Of a DNA stretch of 34,641 nucleotides, positions 1 to 8,029 are shown in pieces. The number at the start of each line of letters is the position of its first letter. Position 1 is the first letter of the stretch. Position numbers and translations under genes: made by a program. Source of the DNA: Bacteroidota bacterium (lineage in GTDB: Bacteria; Bacteroidota; Bacteroidia; B-17B0; Aurantibacillaceae); the NCBI GenBank assembly GCA_013288015.1, contig JABDCR010000029.1, positions 1 through 34,641 on the forward strand. The letters are read 5' to 3'. The notes under the pieces are model-generated. The model ran no database searches and had not been told where the DNA came from. It saw nothing but the letters and a program-made list of their open reading frames with translations.

Positions 1-480
1 TTATCAAAATCAAGGCAATTATCCCGAAGCTTTAAAAAACCAGTTCGCTTCATTAAAGATAAGAGAAGAAATTGGAGATAAATATGGTCTTCCAGCTTCT
101 TACAACAACCTTGGGGTTATTTATGAAAAACAAGGCAATTATCCTGAAGCTTTAAAAAACTATTTTGCTTCTTTAAAGCTTATGGAAGAACTGAAAAATA
201 AACAGGGCATTGCCATGTCTTACATGAATATAGGAAATATTTATATATATCAAGGCAATTATCGCGAAGCCTTAAAAAATCATTGCGCTTCTTTAAAGAT
301 GAAAGAAGAAATTGGAGATAAACAAGGCATTGCAGCTTCTTACAACAATATAGGGGGCATTTATTATTATCTAGGCAATTACCCCGAAGTCTTAAAAAAC
401 TTTCTTGCTTCATTAAAAATAAAAGAAGAAATTGGAGATAAGGATGGTATCGCCTCTTCATTTATAAACATAGGACAATT
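1..480 (+). repeat. Four 120-bp DNA-level tandem repeats encoding TPR units
   Basis: Four successive 120-base units start near 1, 121, 241 and 361. They keep nearly the same bases at the same phase, for example a block reading caaggcaatt atcc-gaagc, followed by a run of lysine and asparagine codons. Each unit encodes one 40-residue TPR. The similarity at silent positions suggests recent expansion or gene conversion within the gene. Confidence 0.8.
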
Positions 481-1069
481 ATATACCAAAGAAAATAAAA
501 CAAAAGAAGCACAAGATTATTTAAATAAAGCCTTGCAACTAAGTATAGAAATAGGCAATAAAGAAGTTATAAAGGATGGTTATACCGACCTAGCGGTTTT
601 AGATAGCACTTTGGGTAATTATAAGGCCGCCTTTGAGCACTATAAATTATTTATATTGTATAGAGATAGCCTTAATAACGAAGAAACCAAAAAGAAAAGC
701 ATGCAAGCCAGCATGCAATATGAGTTTGATAAAAAGGAAATAGCAACTAAAGCAGAACAGGATAAATTGGATGCTATAAATGCCGAAGAAAAAAAGAAAC
801 AACAAATAGTTATTTATGCTGTTGCAGGTTTGCTAGTATTAGTAGGTGTGTTTGCCATTTTTATGTTTAACCGCTTTAGAATTACTAAAAGACAAAAAAG
901 CATTATTGAAAAACAAAAAACATTGGTTGATACAGCTTACGAAGAATTGCACGAAAAAAACAAAGAAGTAATGGATAGCATTAGATATGCTAAACGCATA
1001 CAGAGTGCTTTAATTACTTCGGAAAAATATATAGAGAGCAGTTTAAACAAGTTGATGAAGAATAAGTAG
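2..1069 (+). CDS. TPR-repeat membrane protein, effectorless sensor paralogue 1 (5' end outside window)
   Basis: The reading frame is open from the window edge, so the N-terminus and signal peptide are missing; the first internal ATG at 182 lies inside a TPR and is not the start. The visible part has about six TPR units of exactly 40 codons (core GNYPEALKN...ASLKI.EEIGDK.GIA.SYNNIG.IY), a charged coil, one membrane helix (IVIYAVAGLLVLVGVFAIF) and a cytoplasmic coil ending SIRYAKRIQSALITSEKY plus 13 residues. In Bacteroidota this TPR-helix-coil order normally continues into a SpoIIE/PP2C phosphatase or histidine kinase domain; none follows here. It is the first of seven paralogues, and the next start directly abuts this stop codon, so the genes are probably co-transcribed. 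A role as periplasmic sensor or scaffold is inferred. Confidence 0.85.
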   Translation, partial: YQNQGNYPEALKNQFASLKIREEIGDKYGLPASYNNLGVIYEKQGNYPEALKNYFASLKLMEELKNKQGIAMSYMNIGNIYIYQGNYREALKNHCASLKMKEEIGDKQGIAASYNNIGGIYYYLGNYPEVLKNFLASLKIKEEIGDKDGIASSFINIGQLYTKENKTKEAQDYLNKALQLSIEIGNKEVIKDGYTDLAVLDSTLGNYKAAFEHYKLFILYRDSLNNEETKKKSMQASMQYEFDKKEIATKAEQDKLDAINAEEKKKQQIVIYAVAGLLVLVGVFAIFMFNRFRITKRQKSIIEKQKTLVDTAYEELHEKNKEVMDSIRYAKRIQSALITSEKYIESSLNKLMKNK

Positions 1070-2410
1070 ATGAAAAAATTTATTTACATATTTTTCTTTC
1101 TCATTGCAAGCATAGTGCAACAATCTATTGCTCAAAACCCTAAAATTGATTCACTTTTAACTCTATTAAAAACTGATAAAGAAGATACCAATAAGGTACA
1201 TCATCTGTATAAATTATGTATTGACTACAGAAATATTGGGGATTTTAATAGAGGTTTTGATTATGGTAAACAAGCACTTGCACTTGCTCAAAAAATTAAA
1301 TTTAAAAAAGGCATAGCTCAGTCTTGCAATAGTATAGGGCTTATTTACCAATATCAGGGCAATTATCCCGAAGCCCTTAAAATGCATTATGAAGCATTAA
1401 AAATACGGGAAGAAATAAAAGATAAAAGAGGCATTGCGGGTTCTTATAATAACCTGGGAATTAATTATAGAGAAGAGGGTAATTTTGAGGAGGCATTAAA
1501 AAATTATTTAGCTTCTTTGAAAATAAGGGAAGAAATAAAAGATAAAGATGGTATCGCTACTTGTTTTATTAACCTGGGAGTTCTTTATCGGAATCAAAAT
1601 AATTATACTGAGGCACTAAAAAACTATTTGGCTTCTTTAGAAATGTTTCAGGAAATAAAAAATAAGCATGGAATTGCTAATGCATATAATAACATAGGGG
1701 TTATTTATACATCTCAGGGTAATTATATGGAAGCTTTAAAAAATTATTTGGCTTCTTTAAAAATAAGTGAAGAAATTAAAGATGAGGAGGGCATTGCAAC
1801 TTGTTATATAAATATAGGTGGGTTGGATATTAAAATAAATAAAGCAGAAGAAGCAGAAAAATACTTAAACAAAGCTTTACAGATAAGCAAGAAAATTGGG
1901 AGCAAAGAAGATATTAAGGAAAGTTATCAGAATTTAGCCACGTTAGATAGTTTAACAGCAAATTACAAAGCTGCCTTTGAATATTTTAAACTATTTATTA
2001 TTTATAGGGATAGCCTTAATAATGAAGAAACCCAAAAGAAAAGTTTGCAGGCAAGCATGCAATACGAGTTTGATAAAAAAGAAATAGCTGCAAAAGCAGA
2101 GCAGGATAAACTAGATGCTATAAGCACAGAGGAAAAAAAGAAACAACAGATAGTTATTTATGCTGTTGCAGGTTTGTTAGTATTAGTGTGTGTGTTTGCC
2201 ATTTTTATGTTTAACCGCTTTAAAATTACTAAAAGACAAAAAAGCATTATTGAAAAACAAAAAACATTGGTTGATACAGCTTACGAAGAATTGCACGAAA
2301 AAAATAAAGAAGTAATGGATAGCATTATATATGCTAAACGCATACAAAGTGCTTTAATTACATCGGAAAAATACATTGAGAATGCTTTTAACAGACTAAT
2401 GAAGAATTGA
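1070..2410 (+). CDS. TPR-repeat membrane protein, effectorless sensor paralogue 2
   Basis: This 446-residue protein has a signal peptide (about 1-21, ending SIA before Q). A short conserved DTNKV segment follows, as is common in Bacteroidota TPR sensors. About six TPR units cover roughly 60-310, then a charged coil with EFDKKEIA and AEQDKLDAI. One membrane helix lies at about 361-382 and a 64-residue coiled tail ends in YAKRIQSALITSEKYIE. The topology predicted is TPRs in the periplasm and tail in the cytoplasm. The ATG follows the previous TAG with no spacer, so translation is probably coupled. The tail is almost identical to that of the preceding gene while the TPR block differs, which fits variation in the sensing part and a fixed output part. 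No catalytic domain is present. Confidence 0.85.
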   Translation: MKKFIYIFFFLIASIVQQSIAQNPKIDSLLTLLKTDKEDTNKVHHLYKLCIDYRNIGDFNRGFDYGKQALALAQKIKFKKGIAQSCNSIGLIYQYQGNYPEALKMHYEALKIREEIKDKRGIAGSYNNLGINYREEGNFEEALKNYLASLKIREEIKDKDGIATCFINLGVLYRNQNNYTEALKNYLASLEMFQEIKNKHGIANAYNNIGVIYTSQGNYMEALKNYLASLKISEEIKDEEGIATCYINIGGLDIKINKAEEAEKYLNKALQISKKIGSKEDIKESYQNLATLDSLTANYKAAFEYFKLFIIYRDSLNNEETQKKSLQASMQYEFDKKEIAAKAEQDKLDAISTEEKKKQQIVIYAVAGLLVLVCVFAIFMFNRFKITKRQKSIIEKQKTLVDTAYEELHEKNKEVMDSIIYAKRIQSALITSEKYIENAFNRLMKN

Positions 2411-2413
2411 TTG

Positions 2414-3742
2414 ATGAAAAAATTTATTTACATAGTTATCTTCTCCACTCTTCTGCATCAATTATGTGATGCTCAAAACCTGGATTCGCTTTGGCGAGTT
2501 TACAATGATAAAAGCCAAGCAGATACTAATAGATTAAAAGCTATAGATGATATTGCATGGAGTTACAACAACAACAACCCTGATACTGCCATAGTTTTGG
2601 CAAACGAAGAATTAAAATTGGCTAAAGCAAGCAAACAAAAGGAATATGAAGCCAAAGCGCTTAATACTATAGGTATCTGTTATGAGAACCAGGGCAATTA
2701 CCCCGAAGCCTTAAAAAACGATTTTGCTTCTTTAAAGATATACGAAGAAATGAAAGATAAAAGAGGCATTGCCATGTCATACAACAATATAGGGATTATT
2801 TATAAAGGACAGGGTAATTATGCTGAAGCCTTAAAAATGTATTTTACTTCTTTAAAAATAAAAGAAGAGATTAATGATAATAAAGGCATTGCTGTTTCAT
2901 ACATGACCATAGGAAGTGTTTATTACTTACAAGACAACTACACTGAAGCATTAAAAAACCTATTTGCCTGTTTAACTATAATGGAAAAAATTAAAGATAA
3001 ATGGGGCATTGCCAATTCTTACATCAACATAGGGGCTGTTTATTACACGCAGGGCAATTACCCCAAGGCAGTAGAAAACTATTTTGCCGCTTTAAAAATA
3101 AAAGAAGAAATGAGAGATAAAAACGGCATTGCTGCTTGTTATGGCAATTTAGGTAAAGTATATACTAAGCTACATAAAACAAAAGAGGCGCAAAATTATT
3201 TAAACCAGACCTTGCAAATAAGTAAAGAAATTGGTAGTAATGATTATATTAAAGAAACTTATTTAGGTTTAACCGTTTTAGATAGTACAATGGGCAATTA
3301 TAAAGCAGCTTTTGAACACTATAAACTTTATACCATATATAGCGATAGCCTTAATAATGAAGAAACTCAAAAGAAAAGCCTACAAGCCAGTATGGAATAT
3401 GAGTTTGATAAAAAGGAAATAGCAAATAAAGCGGCGCAAGAAAAATTAGATGCCATAAATGCAGAAGAAAAACAAAAACAGAAAATTATTATTTATGCTG
3501 TAGTAGGTTTGTTACTATTAGTGGGTGTATTTGCAATTTTTATGTTTAACCGTTTTAGAATTACTAACAGACAAAAAGCCATTATTGAACAACAAAAAGT
3601 ATTGGTTGATAAAGCTTATGAGGAACTCCACGAAAAGAATAAAGAAGTAATGGATAGTATTTATTATGCCAGAAGAATACAAACAGCATTGATTACTTCG
3701 GAGAAGTATATTGAGAATGTTTTTAATAGATTGATGAAATAA
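2414..3742 (+). CDS. TPR-repeat membrane protein, effectorless sensor paralogue 3
   Basis: The ATG at 2414 is preferred over the TTG just before it because it gives the usual MKKFIYI signal peptide (cleavage near CDA-Q). The product is 442 residues. The mature N-terminus carries DSLWRVYNDKSQADTNR, shared with the copies at 5137, 8030 and 9494. TPR units fill about 80-300, with the strongest 40-residue periodicity in the GNYPEALKN type. A membrane helix lies at about 358-380 and the tail ends ARRIQTALITSEKYIE. The start is 3 bases after the preceding stop, indicating an operon. The family has no enzyme domain after the coil. Function is inferred as a receptor arm that may pair through the coil with a full-length sensor elsewhere. 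Confidence 0.85.
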   Translation: MKKFIYIVIFSTLLHQLCDAQNLDSLWRVYNDKSQADTNRLKAIDDIAWSYNNNNPDTAIVLANEELKLAKASKQKEYEAKALNTIGICYENQGNYPEALKNDFASLKIYEEMKDKRGIAMSYNNIGIIYKGQGNYAEALKMYFTSLKIKEEINDNKGIAVSYMTIGSVYYLQDNYTEALKNLFACLTIMEKIKDKWGIANSYINIGAVYYTQGNYPKAVENYFAALKIKEEMRDKNGIAACYGNLGKVYTKLHKTKEAQNYLNQTLQISKEIGSNDYIKETYLGLTVLDSTMGNYKAAFEHYKLYTIYSDSLNNEETQKKSLQASMEYEFDKKEIANKAAQEKLDAINAEEKQKQKIIIYAVVGLLLLVGVFAIFMFNRFRITNRQKAIIEQQKVLVDKAYEELHEKNKEVMDSIYYARRIQTALITSEKYIENVFNRLMK

Positions 3743-3759
3743 GTAATTAAACTATTGAT

Positions 3760-3767
3760 TAGATTTG
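3760..3767 (+). promoter_or_regulatory. Possible -7 box TAGATTTG upstream of paralogue 4
   Basis: The sequence matches the Bacteroidota -7 consensus TAnnTTTG and ends exactly 4 bases before the ATG at 3772. No clear TTG -33 box is found at the usual distance, so promoter activity is uncertain. The same motif at the same distance occurs before the genes at 5137 and 8030. Confidence 0.35.
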
Positions 3768-3771
3768 AATT

Positions 3772-5127
3772 ATGAAGAAATACCAGTTTTATATTTTTTT
3801 AATGGCATGTGCCTATTTTTCTTTTTCTCAGAATTTGGATTCTATAGCCCTAGTTTTAAAAAAAGCAAAAGATGATACCAACAAAGTAAATAGTTTAAAC
3901 AAACTTAGCCGACAACTTAATAATACCGGAGAGCATGAAAAATCGTTAAAATATGCTACAGAGGCAATAAACATCAGTAGAAAATTATCTTTTAAAAAAG
4001 GTGAGGCAAATGGGTACAAAAACATCGGAAATATTTATATTAACCAATCTAATTATCCAAAAGCATTAGATTATTATTTGCAATCGCTAAAAGCGTTTGA
4101 AGAAATTGGTGATAATTTGGGTATAGGAAAATGTTACGGCAATCTCGGTAACGTTTCTCAGTATCAAAAAGATTATAGTAAGTCGTTAGAATACTATCTG
4201 AAATCTTTAAAATATTTTGAAGAAGTTGGTGATAAACAATTAATAGCAGCATCTTATAGCAATATTGGAGAAGCCTATCGCAAACAAACTGTGTTTCCTA
4301 AAGCCTTGGATTATGATTTTAAATCGTTGAAAATAAGACAGGCAATAGGAGACAAACAAGGCATAGGGAATTGCTATAACAATATTGGCATTATATATAA
4401 GTACCAGGGCGATTATGCTAAAGCCTTAGATTGTTATTTGAAAGCCTTAAAAATAAGAGAAGAAATTAAAGATAAACAAGGTTTAGGTGAATGTTTTAAT
4501 GATATGGCAGAGCTATATAACAAGTTATTAAATTACAAACTAGCCCTTCATTATGGTTACTTAGGCTTACATATTAATAAAGAAATTGGAAACATAGAGC
4601 AAGAACGCATTTCTTACGAAAGTATAGCTGAAGCATATGCAAAAACAAATCAATTTAAAGAAGCGTATACCAATTATGTTTCATTTAAGGTTTTAACAGA
4701 TAGTATTTTTAGTGCAGAGAATATAAAACGAATTGGAGATTTAAAAACGCAGTATGAAGTGCAAAAGAAAGAAGCCGAATTAAAAGCTAAGGCTTTTGCA
4801 CAAGAAGTAATTGTTATAGAAGAAGAAAAAAGACAGCGATTTGTTATTTATGGAGTAGCCAGTATGTTATTTATAGTAATGGTTTTTTCTGTTTTTTTAT
4901 TCAGAAGATTTAAGATAACTCAAAAACAAAAATTAGTTATTGAAGACCAGAAGAAAATTGTAGAAGAACAAAAAATATTGGTAGATAAGGCTTATGAAAA
5001 ACTACATGCAAAAAACAAAGAAATGACGGATAGTATACATTATGCAAAACGTATACAAACTGCCTTAATTACATCGGAAAAATATATGGAGAATGTTTTA
5101 AATAAATTATTGAAGAAGGATTTATAA
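3772..5127 (+). CDS. TPR-repeat membrane protein, effectorless sensor paralogue 4 with one extra heptad
   Basis: This 451-residue protein has a signal peptide (about 1-19, ending SFS before Q), a DDTNKVNSLNKLS segment typical of Bacteroidota TPR sensors, and about six TPR units over 60-305. The membrane helix is near 358-378. Its cytoplasmic coil contains a 7-residue insertion (KIVEEQK or an equivalent register) relative to the other copies, exactly one heptad, so coiled-coil phase is kept. The tail ends SIHYAKRIQTALITSEKYME. It is intermediate between the first three copies and the later ones (helix VIYGVASMLF; EAYTNYVSFKVLTDSIFS). A 29-base spacer with a TAnnTTTG box precedes it, so it may have its own promoter. 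No catalytic domain follows. Confidence 0.85.
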   Translation: MKKYQFYIFLMACAYFSFSQNLDSIALVLKKAKDDTNKVNSLNKLSRQLNNTGEHEKSLKYATEAINISRKLSFKKGEANGYKNIGNIYINQSNYPKALDYYLQSLKAFEEIGDNLGIGKCYGNLGNVSQYQKDYSKSLEYYLKSLKYFEEVGDKQLIAASYSNIGEAYRKQTVFPKALDYDFKSLKIRQAIGDKQGIGNCYNNIGIIYKYQGDYAKALDCYLKALKIREEIKDKQGLGECFNDMAELYNKLLNYKLALHYGYLGLHINKEIGNIEQERISYESIAEAYAKTNQFKEAYTNYVSFKVLTDSIFSAENIKRIGDLKTQYEVQKKEAELKAKAFAQEVIVIEEEKRQRFVIYGVASMLFIVMVFSVFLFRRFKITQKQKLVIEDQKKIVEEQKILVDKAYEKLHAKNKEMTDSIHYAKRIQTALITSEKYMENVLNKLLKKDL

Positions 5128-5132
5128 ATTTG
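5125..5132 (+). promoter_or_regulatory. Possible -7 box TAAATTTG upstream of paralogue 5
   Basis: TAAATTTG matches TAnnTTTG, overlaps the stop codon of the preceding gene and ends 4 bases before the ATG at 5137. If it is used, the transcript would be almost leaderless. No convincing -33 box is visible. Confidence 0.3.
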
Positions 5133-5136
5133 ATAG

Positions 5137-6609
5137 ATGAGGAAATTTTTACTTTTTATATTTTTAAGTATTTGCTCGTGCCTTTCTATTGCCCAAAAAT
5201 TAGATTCGCTTTGGAAAGTTTATAATGATAAAACCCAAGCTGATACTACTCATATAAATGCCATACATGCTATTGCAAGAAGTTATATAAGTAATAAACC
5301 TGATACCGCTATTATTTTAGCAGAACAAGAATTAAAGCTGGCAAATTCTATTTCAACTAATAAAGTCAATATATGGACTGCAAATGCGCTTAATGTTTTG
5401 GGCATAGCATATAGCTATATGGGCAATTACTCAAAAGCGTTAGAATATTATTTAAAAACTTTAGACATTTATAAAGAACTGAATAATAAATCGGGCATTG
5501 CATTTTGCTATAATAATATGGGGGTTGTTTATCAGTATCAGGCCGATTATCCAAAAGCATTAGAAAATTATTTAAAAGCTTTACACCTAAGAGAAGAATT
5601 AGGCGATAAACAAGGAGAAGGAAATTGTTATGCAAATATAGGGCTTGTATATTGGTATGAATTAAATTACCCTAAAGCCTTAGAATGCCAATTTAAAGCA
5701 CTGAAACTATTAGAAAAAGTTGGTGATAAAAAAAGTGTAGCAAATTGCTATAGTAATATTGGTGCTGTTTACGAAAGCCAGACTAAGTATGCTAATGTTT
5801 TAGAATACGATTTAAAAGGACTAAAAATTTATCAGGAATTGGGTAATAAAAGAGGGATGGCAACTTCTTATGGTAATTTGGGCAATGTGTATAAAAACCT
5901 GAATGATTATCCAAAGGCATTAGATCATTATATAAAATCTTTACAAATAAGAAAAGTAATTGGGGATAAAGAAGGAGAAGGAATTTGTTACGGAAATATG
6001 GGCGATTTATATTACCGATTAACCAATTATAAATTGGCAATTCAATATTGCGACTCTGAATTAACACTATGTAAACAAATAGGTGACATTGATGGAGAAA
6101 GAGAAGCTTATGAGAATTTGGCTAAAACATATAGTAAAACAGGTAGATATAAAGAAGCTTACGAAAATCATGTGAAATTTAAAACATTAACTGATAGCAT
6201 TTTTAATGCCGATAACAGTAAGCAATTGGGCGATTTGAAAACGAAGTTTGAGGTGGAGAAAAAAGAAACCGAACTAAAAATAAAATCAGACGCTGAGCAG
6301 GAAAAATTAAAAGCTGTTGCCGGCGAAGAAAAGAAACGACAGCAGGTTATTATTGCATCGGTGGGTGGTGTGTTGGTGTTGGTAATTATATTTTCGTTGT
6401 TTTTGTTTAAACGTTTTAAAATAACCCAAAGGCAAAAAACCATTATTGAAAAACAAAAAGTAATGGTTGATAAAGCCTACGAAGAGTTACATGAAAAAAA
6501 TAAAGAAGTAATGGACAGCATACATTATGCAAAACGCATACAAACTGCTTTAATTACATCGGAAAAGTATATTGAAAATACTTTTAATAAATTGATGGGA
6601 AATAAGTAA
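5137..6609 (+). CDS. TPR-repeat membrane protein, effectorless sensor paralogue 5
   Basis: The product is 490 residues: signal peptide about 1-19 (ending SIA before Q), the DSLWKVYNDKTQADT segment, and about seven TPR units over 75-350 with the variant core YPKALEYYLKALKIREELGDKQGEGNCY.NIG. An EAYENHVKFKTLTDSIFN helix pair and charged coil follow, then a membrane helix at about 404-424 (VIIASVGGVLVLVIIFSLF). The cytoplasmic coil ends SIHYAKRIQTALITSEKYIE. It belongs with the 8030 and 9494 copies by its helix and juxtamembrane region. It is the last gene of the first block and is followed 3 bases after its stop by a strong hairpin terminator. No output domain is encoded. Confidence 0.85.
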   Translation: MRKFLLFIFLSICSCLSIAQKLDSLWKVYNDKTQADTTHINAIHAIARSYISNKPDTAIILAEQELKLANSISTNKVNIWTANALNVLGIAYSYMGNYSKALEYYLKTLDIYKELNNKSGIAFCYNNMGVVYQYQADYPKALENYLKALHLREELGDKQGEGNCYANIGLVYWYELNYPKALECQFKALKLLEKVGDKKSVANCYSNIGAVYESQTKYANVLEYDLKGLKIYQELGNKRGMATSYGNLGNVYKNLNDYPKALDHYIKSLQIRKVIGDKEGEGICYGNMGDLYYRLTNYKLAIQYCDSELTLCKQIGDIDGEREAYENLAKTYSKTGRYKEAYENHVKFKTLTDSIFNADNSKQLGDLKTKFEVEKKETELKIKSDAEQEKLKAVAGEEKKRQQVIIASVGGVLVLVIIFSLFLFKRFKITQRQKTIIEKQKVMVDKAYEELHEKNKEVMDSIHYAKRIQTALITSEKYIENTFNKLMGNK

Positions 6610-6612
6610 GTT

Positions 6613-6645
6613 AAAAAGCCTTTCAGTTTGCCTGAAAGGCTTTTT
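6613..6645. terminator. Bidirectional intrinsic terminator
   Basis: A perfect 14-bp stem (6613-6626 with 6632-6645), loop TTTGC, starts with five A and ends with five T, so it can act on both strands. It lies between the convergent genes ending at 6609 and 6665. Confidence 0.9.
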
Positions 6646-6664
6646 GGTATTTTGCAACACAGTA

Positions 6665-7408
6665 TTATTTACCACCATTAGCTCTTAAATCGTTTAAACA
6701 ATTTGCATCTAAATCGGGTGGGGTGCTACTTAGTAAATTTTTAATAACATCACTTGTTTCAACTGCATAATACATTAAACAAGATGTGTTATTGCAATGT
6801 CGCCCATTTGCGACATCCTGATGAGGCGTTTGCATAGGTGTGCCATTATTAACTAAGCCAAGTACATGTCCAAATTCATGTTCGGTAACGGTGGTTTCTA
6901 ATAAACTTTTGCTTGGCTGCGTTAATCCACCAGAAAATTGTGCAATGGTGTTTTCGAATATTACTATTGAAGAATTTTCGTAATTAATGCCAAGTACTTT
7001 GCTTTGCGAAGATGCTGTACCCGCATACTCTTTATCTAAATATAAAATATAGGCCGTTAAAGTGGAGCCACTTGTAATCATTTTACGATGCGCATATTCA
7101 ATATCCTGTATCTGGTCTAAATTGTAGTAAGCCCCTGTGTTGGGAACAGAAATTTCGGTTTTTGTTATAGAAATTCCATTGGGTTTATTAATGCGTTGTT
7201 GAAGAAAATTAACCAGGTTGTTAAGGCTTTCATCGGTTGGTGCATAACCGCTTATATAATTTATTTCGATAATTAAATTAGTGTACTTGCCCTGAGAAAG
7301 GAAATCGTTTGGGGTTACTTTATTATCATTAAGAGGTGTTTTTTTACACGAAAAATTTACACCTGCCGTAATACATAATAAGCCTAATATGATTATTGAT
7401 TTTTTCAT
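6665..7408 (-). CDS. Metzincin-like zinc metalloprotease, lipoprotein
   Basis: This 247-residue protein begins with a lipoprotein signal (cysteine at 21 in VNFSCKK). A metzincin-type motif HEFGHVLGL starts at His177, with Glu178 as general base and His181 as second ligand. The usual third ligand directly after GL is replaced by VNNG; about 18 residues later comes RHCNNTSCLMYY (His204, Cys205, Cys210, Met212). That block resembles the His-Cys...Cys-Val-Met end of the archaemetzincin motif, so the third zinc ligand may be His204 and Met212 the Met-turn. Similar Bacteroidota proteins are annotated as membrane metalloproteases. It is exported and anchored, probably to the outer membrane. The receiver gene lies 11 bases upstream, so the two are probably co-transcribed. 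Substrate is unknown. Confidence 0.75.
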   Translation of the reverse strand: MKKSIIILGLLCITAGVNFSCKKTPLNDNKVTPNDFLSQGKYTNLIIEINYISGYAPTDESLNNLVNFLQQRINKPNGISITKTEISVPNTGAYYNLDQIQDIEYAHRKMITSGSTLTAYILYLDKEYAGTASSQSKVLGINYENSSIVIFENTIAQFSGGLTQPSKSLLETTVTEHEFGHVLGLVNNGTPMQTPHQDVANGRHCNNTSCLMYYAVETSDVIKNLLSSTPPDLDANCLNDLRANGGK

Positions 7409-7419
7409 GACACTTATTT

Positions 7420-7851
7420 TTAGTTTGTTAAGCCAAGTTTTGCGGAGATAATTGTTTCTGCAATATCGTTACACTCGAATAACGTTTTTTTATCTTTTTT
7501 AATAAACTCGTAAGCACCAGCCAAAAGTGTAAATGCACAGGTTTGCATAGTTTGTATTTGAGAAACAACTACAATTTTGCATTTATATAATTTGTTGTTA
7601 ATTAAATTAATCATGTGCGAGGCATTATATCCATCACCTAAATAATAATCGATAAATAATAAATCAACGTTGCTATCGAGATGTTTTGAACAATCTATAT
7701 ACGAAGTAAATGAAGATACATCGACTGTGAAGCCTTTTAATACAGCCATTTTTTTAAGACTTTCTGTTAAAAAGCGTGTTAAAATTTTATTATAAAACTC
7801 ATTATCATCTAATATCACGATTTTAAAATTTGGTGTAGATTGCTTACTCAT
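7420..7851 (-). CDS. Stand-alone response regulator receiver domain protein
   Basis: This 143-residue protein is a single CheY-like receiver without an output domain. Visible landmarks are the acidic pair Asp15-Asp16 in IVILDDNEFY, phosphoacceptor Asp68 in DLLFIDYYLGDG, Ser97 at the Thr/Ser switch position (IVVVSQIQ) and Lys118 in EFIKKD. It would receive phosphate from a histidine kinase that is not in this window and act through protein contact. It is transcribed away from the TPR gene at 8030 and sits upstream of the protease gene in a likely two-gene operon inside the TPR array. Partnership with the TPR proteins is only an inference from position. Confidence 0.85.
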   Translation of the reverse strand: MSKQSTPNFKIVILDDNEFYNKILTRFLTESLKKMAVLKGFTVDVSSFTSYIDCSKHLDSNVDLLFIDYYLGDGYNASHMINLINNKLYKCKIVVVSQIQTMQTCAFTLLAGAYEFIKKDKKTLFECNDIAETIISAKLGLTN

Positions 7852-7855
7852 TTGA

Positions 7856-7862
7856 CCCTCCC
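7856..7862 (-). promoter_or_regulatory. Shine-Dalgarno-like site of the receiver gene
   Basis: On the minus strand GGGAGGG lies 4 bases before the ATG at 7851. Strong Shine-Dalgarno sites are uncommon in Bacteroidota, and none of the TPR genes here has one. It supports the chosen start. Confidence 0.5.
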
Positions 7863-7946
7863 TTATTACTGTATACTAAAGCTACTAAAGAAATAATAGG
7901 CGTTTTGGGGGATTTCGGTAACTGAGGAAAAAACATAGCCAATAAG

Positions 7947-8007
7947 CTAAAATTTATAGCCAGCATTTATTGTAAAAATTGCCGTTTTGAAGCATCTGTT
8001 TTTCATC
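7947..8007 (-). pseudogene. Decayed 3' end of an outer-membrane barrel gene
   Basis: Read on the minus strand, this stretch gives D-E-K-Q-M-L-Q-N-G-N-F-Y and, after a frame change, I-N-A-G-Y-K-F-stop. The barrel gene at 18818-19411 ends DDKITNAQNPNFY...LALNIGYKF-stop, with matching bases around the NFY and GYKF codons. The match is short, and a frameshift or small deletion separates the two halves. The rest of the gene is absent where the TPR gene at 8030 begins. An alternative is a chance 19-codon ORF. Confidence 0.35.
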
Positions 8008-8017
8008 TTTTTTTTCT

Positions 8018-8025
8018 TAGATTTG
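8018..8025 (+). promoter_or_regulatory. Possible -7 box TAGATTTG upstream of paralogue 6
   Basis: TAGATTTG matches TAnnTTTG and ends 4 bases before the ATG at 8030, the same spacing as at 3772 and 5137. This gene starts a new transcription block after the minus-strand insertion, so a promoter must lie in this divergent gap. No clear -33 box is seen. Confidence 0.45.
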
Positions 8026-8029
8026 GTTA

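Noticed and set aside
1..480. Regular 120-base repeats as a CRISPR array
   Set aside because: The units are protein-coding TPRs in one frame with no constant short repeat and unique spacer pattern.
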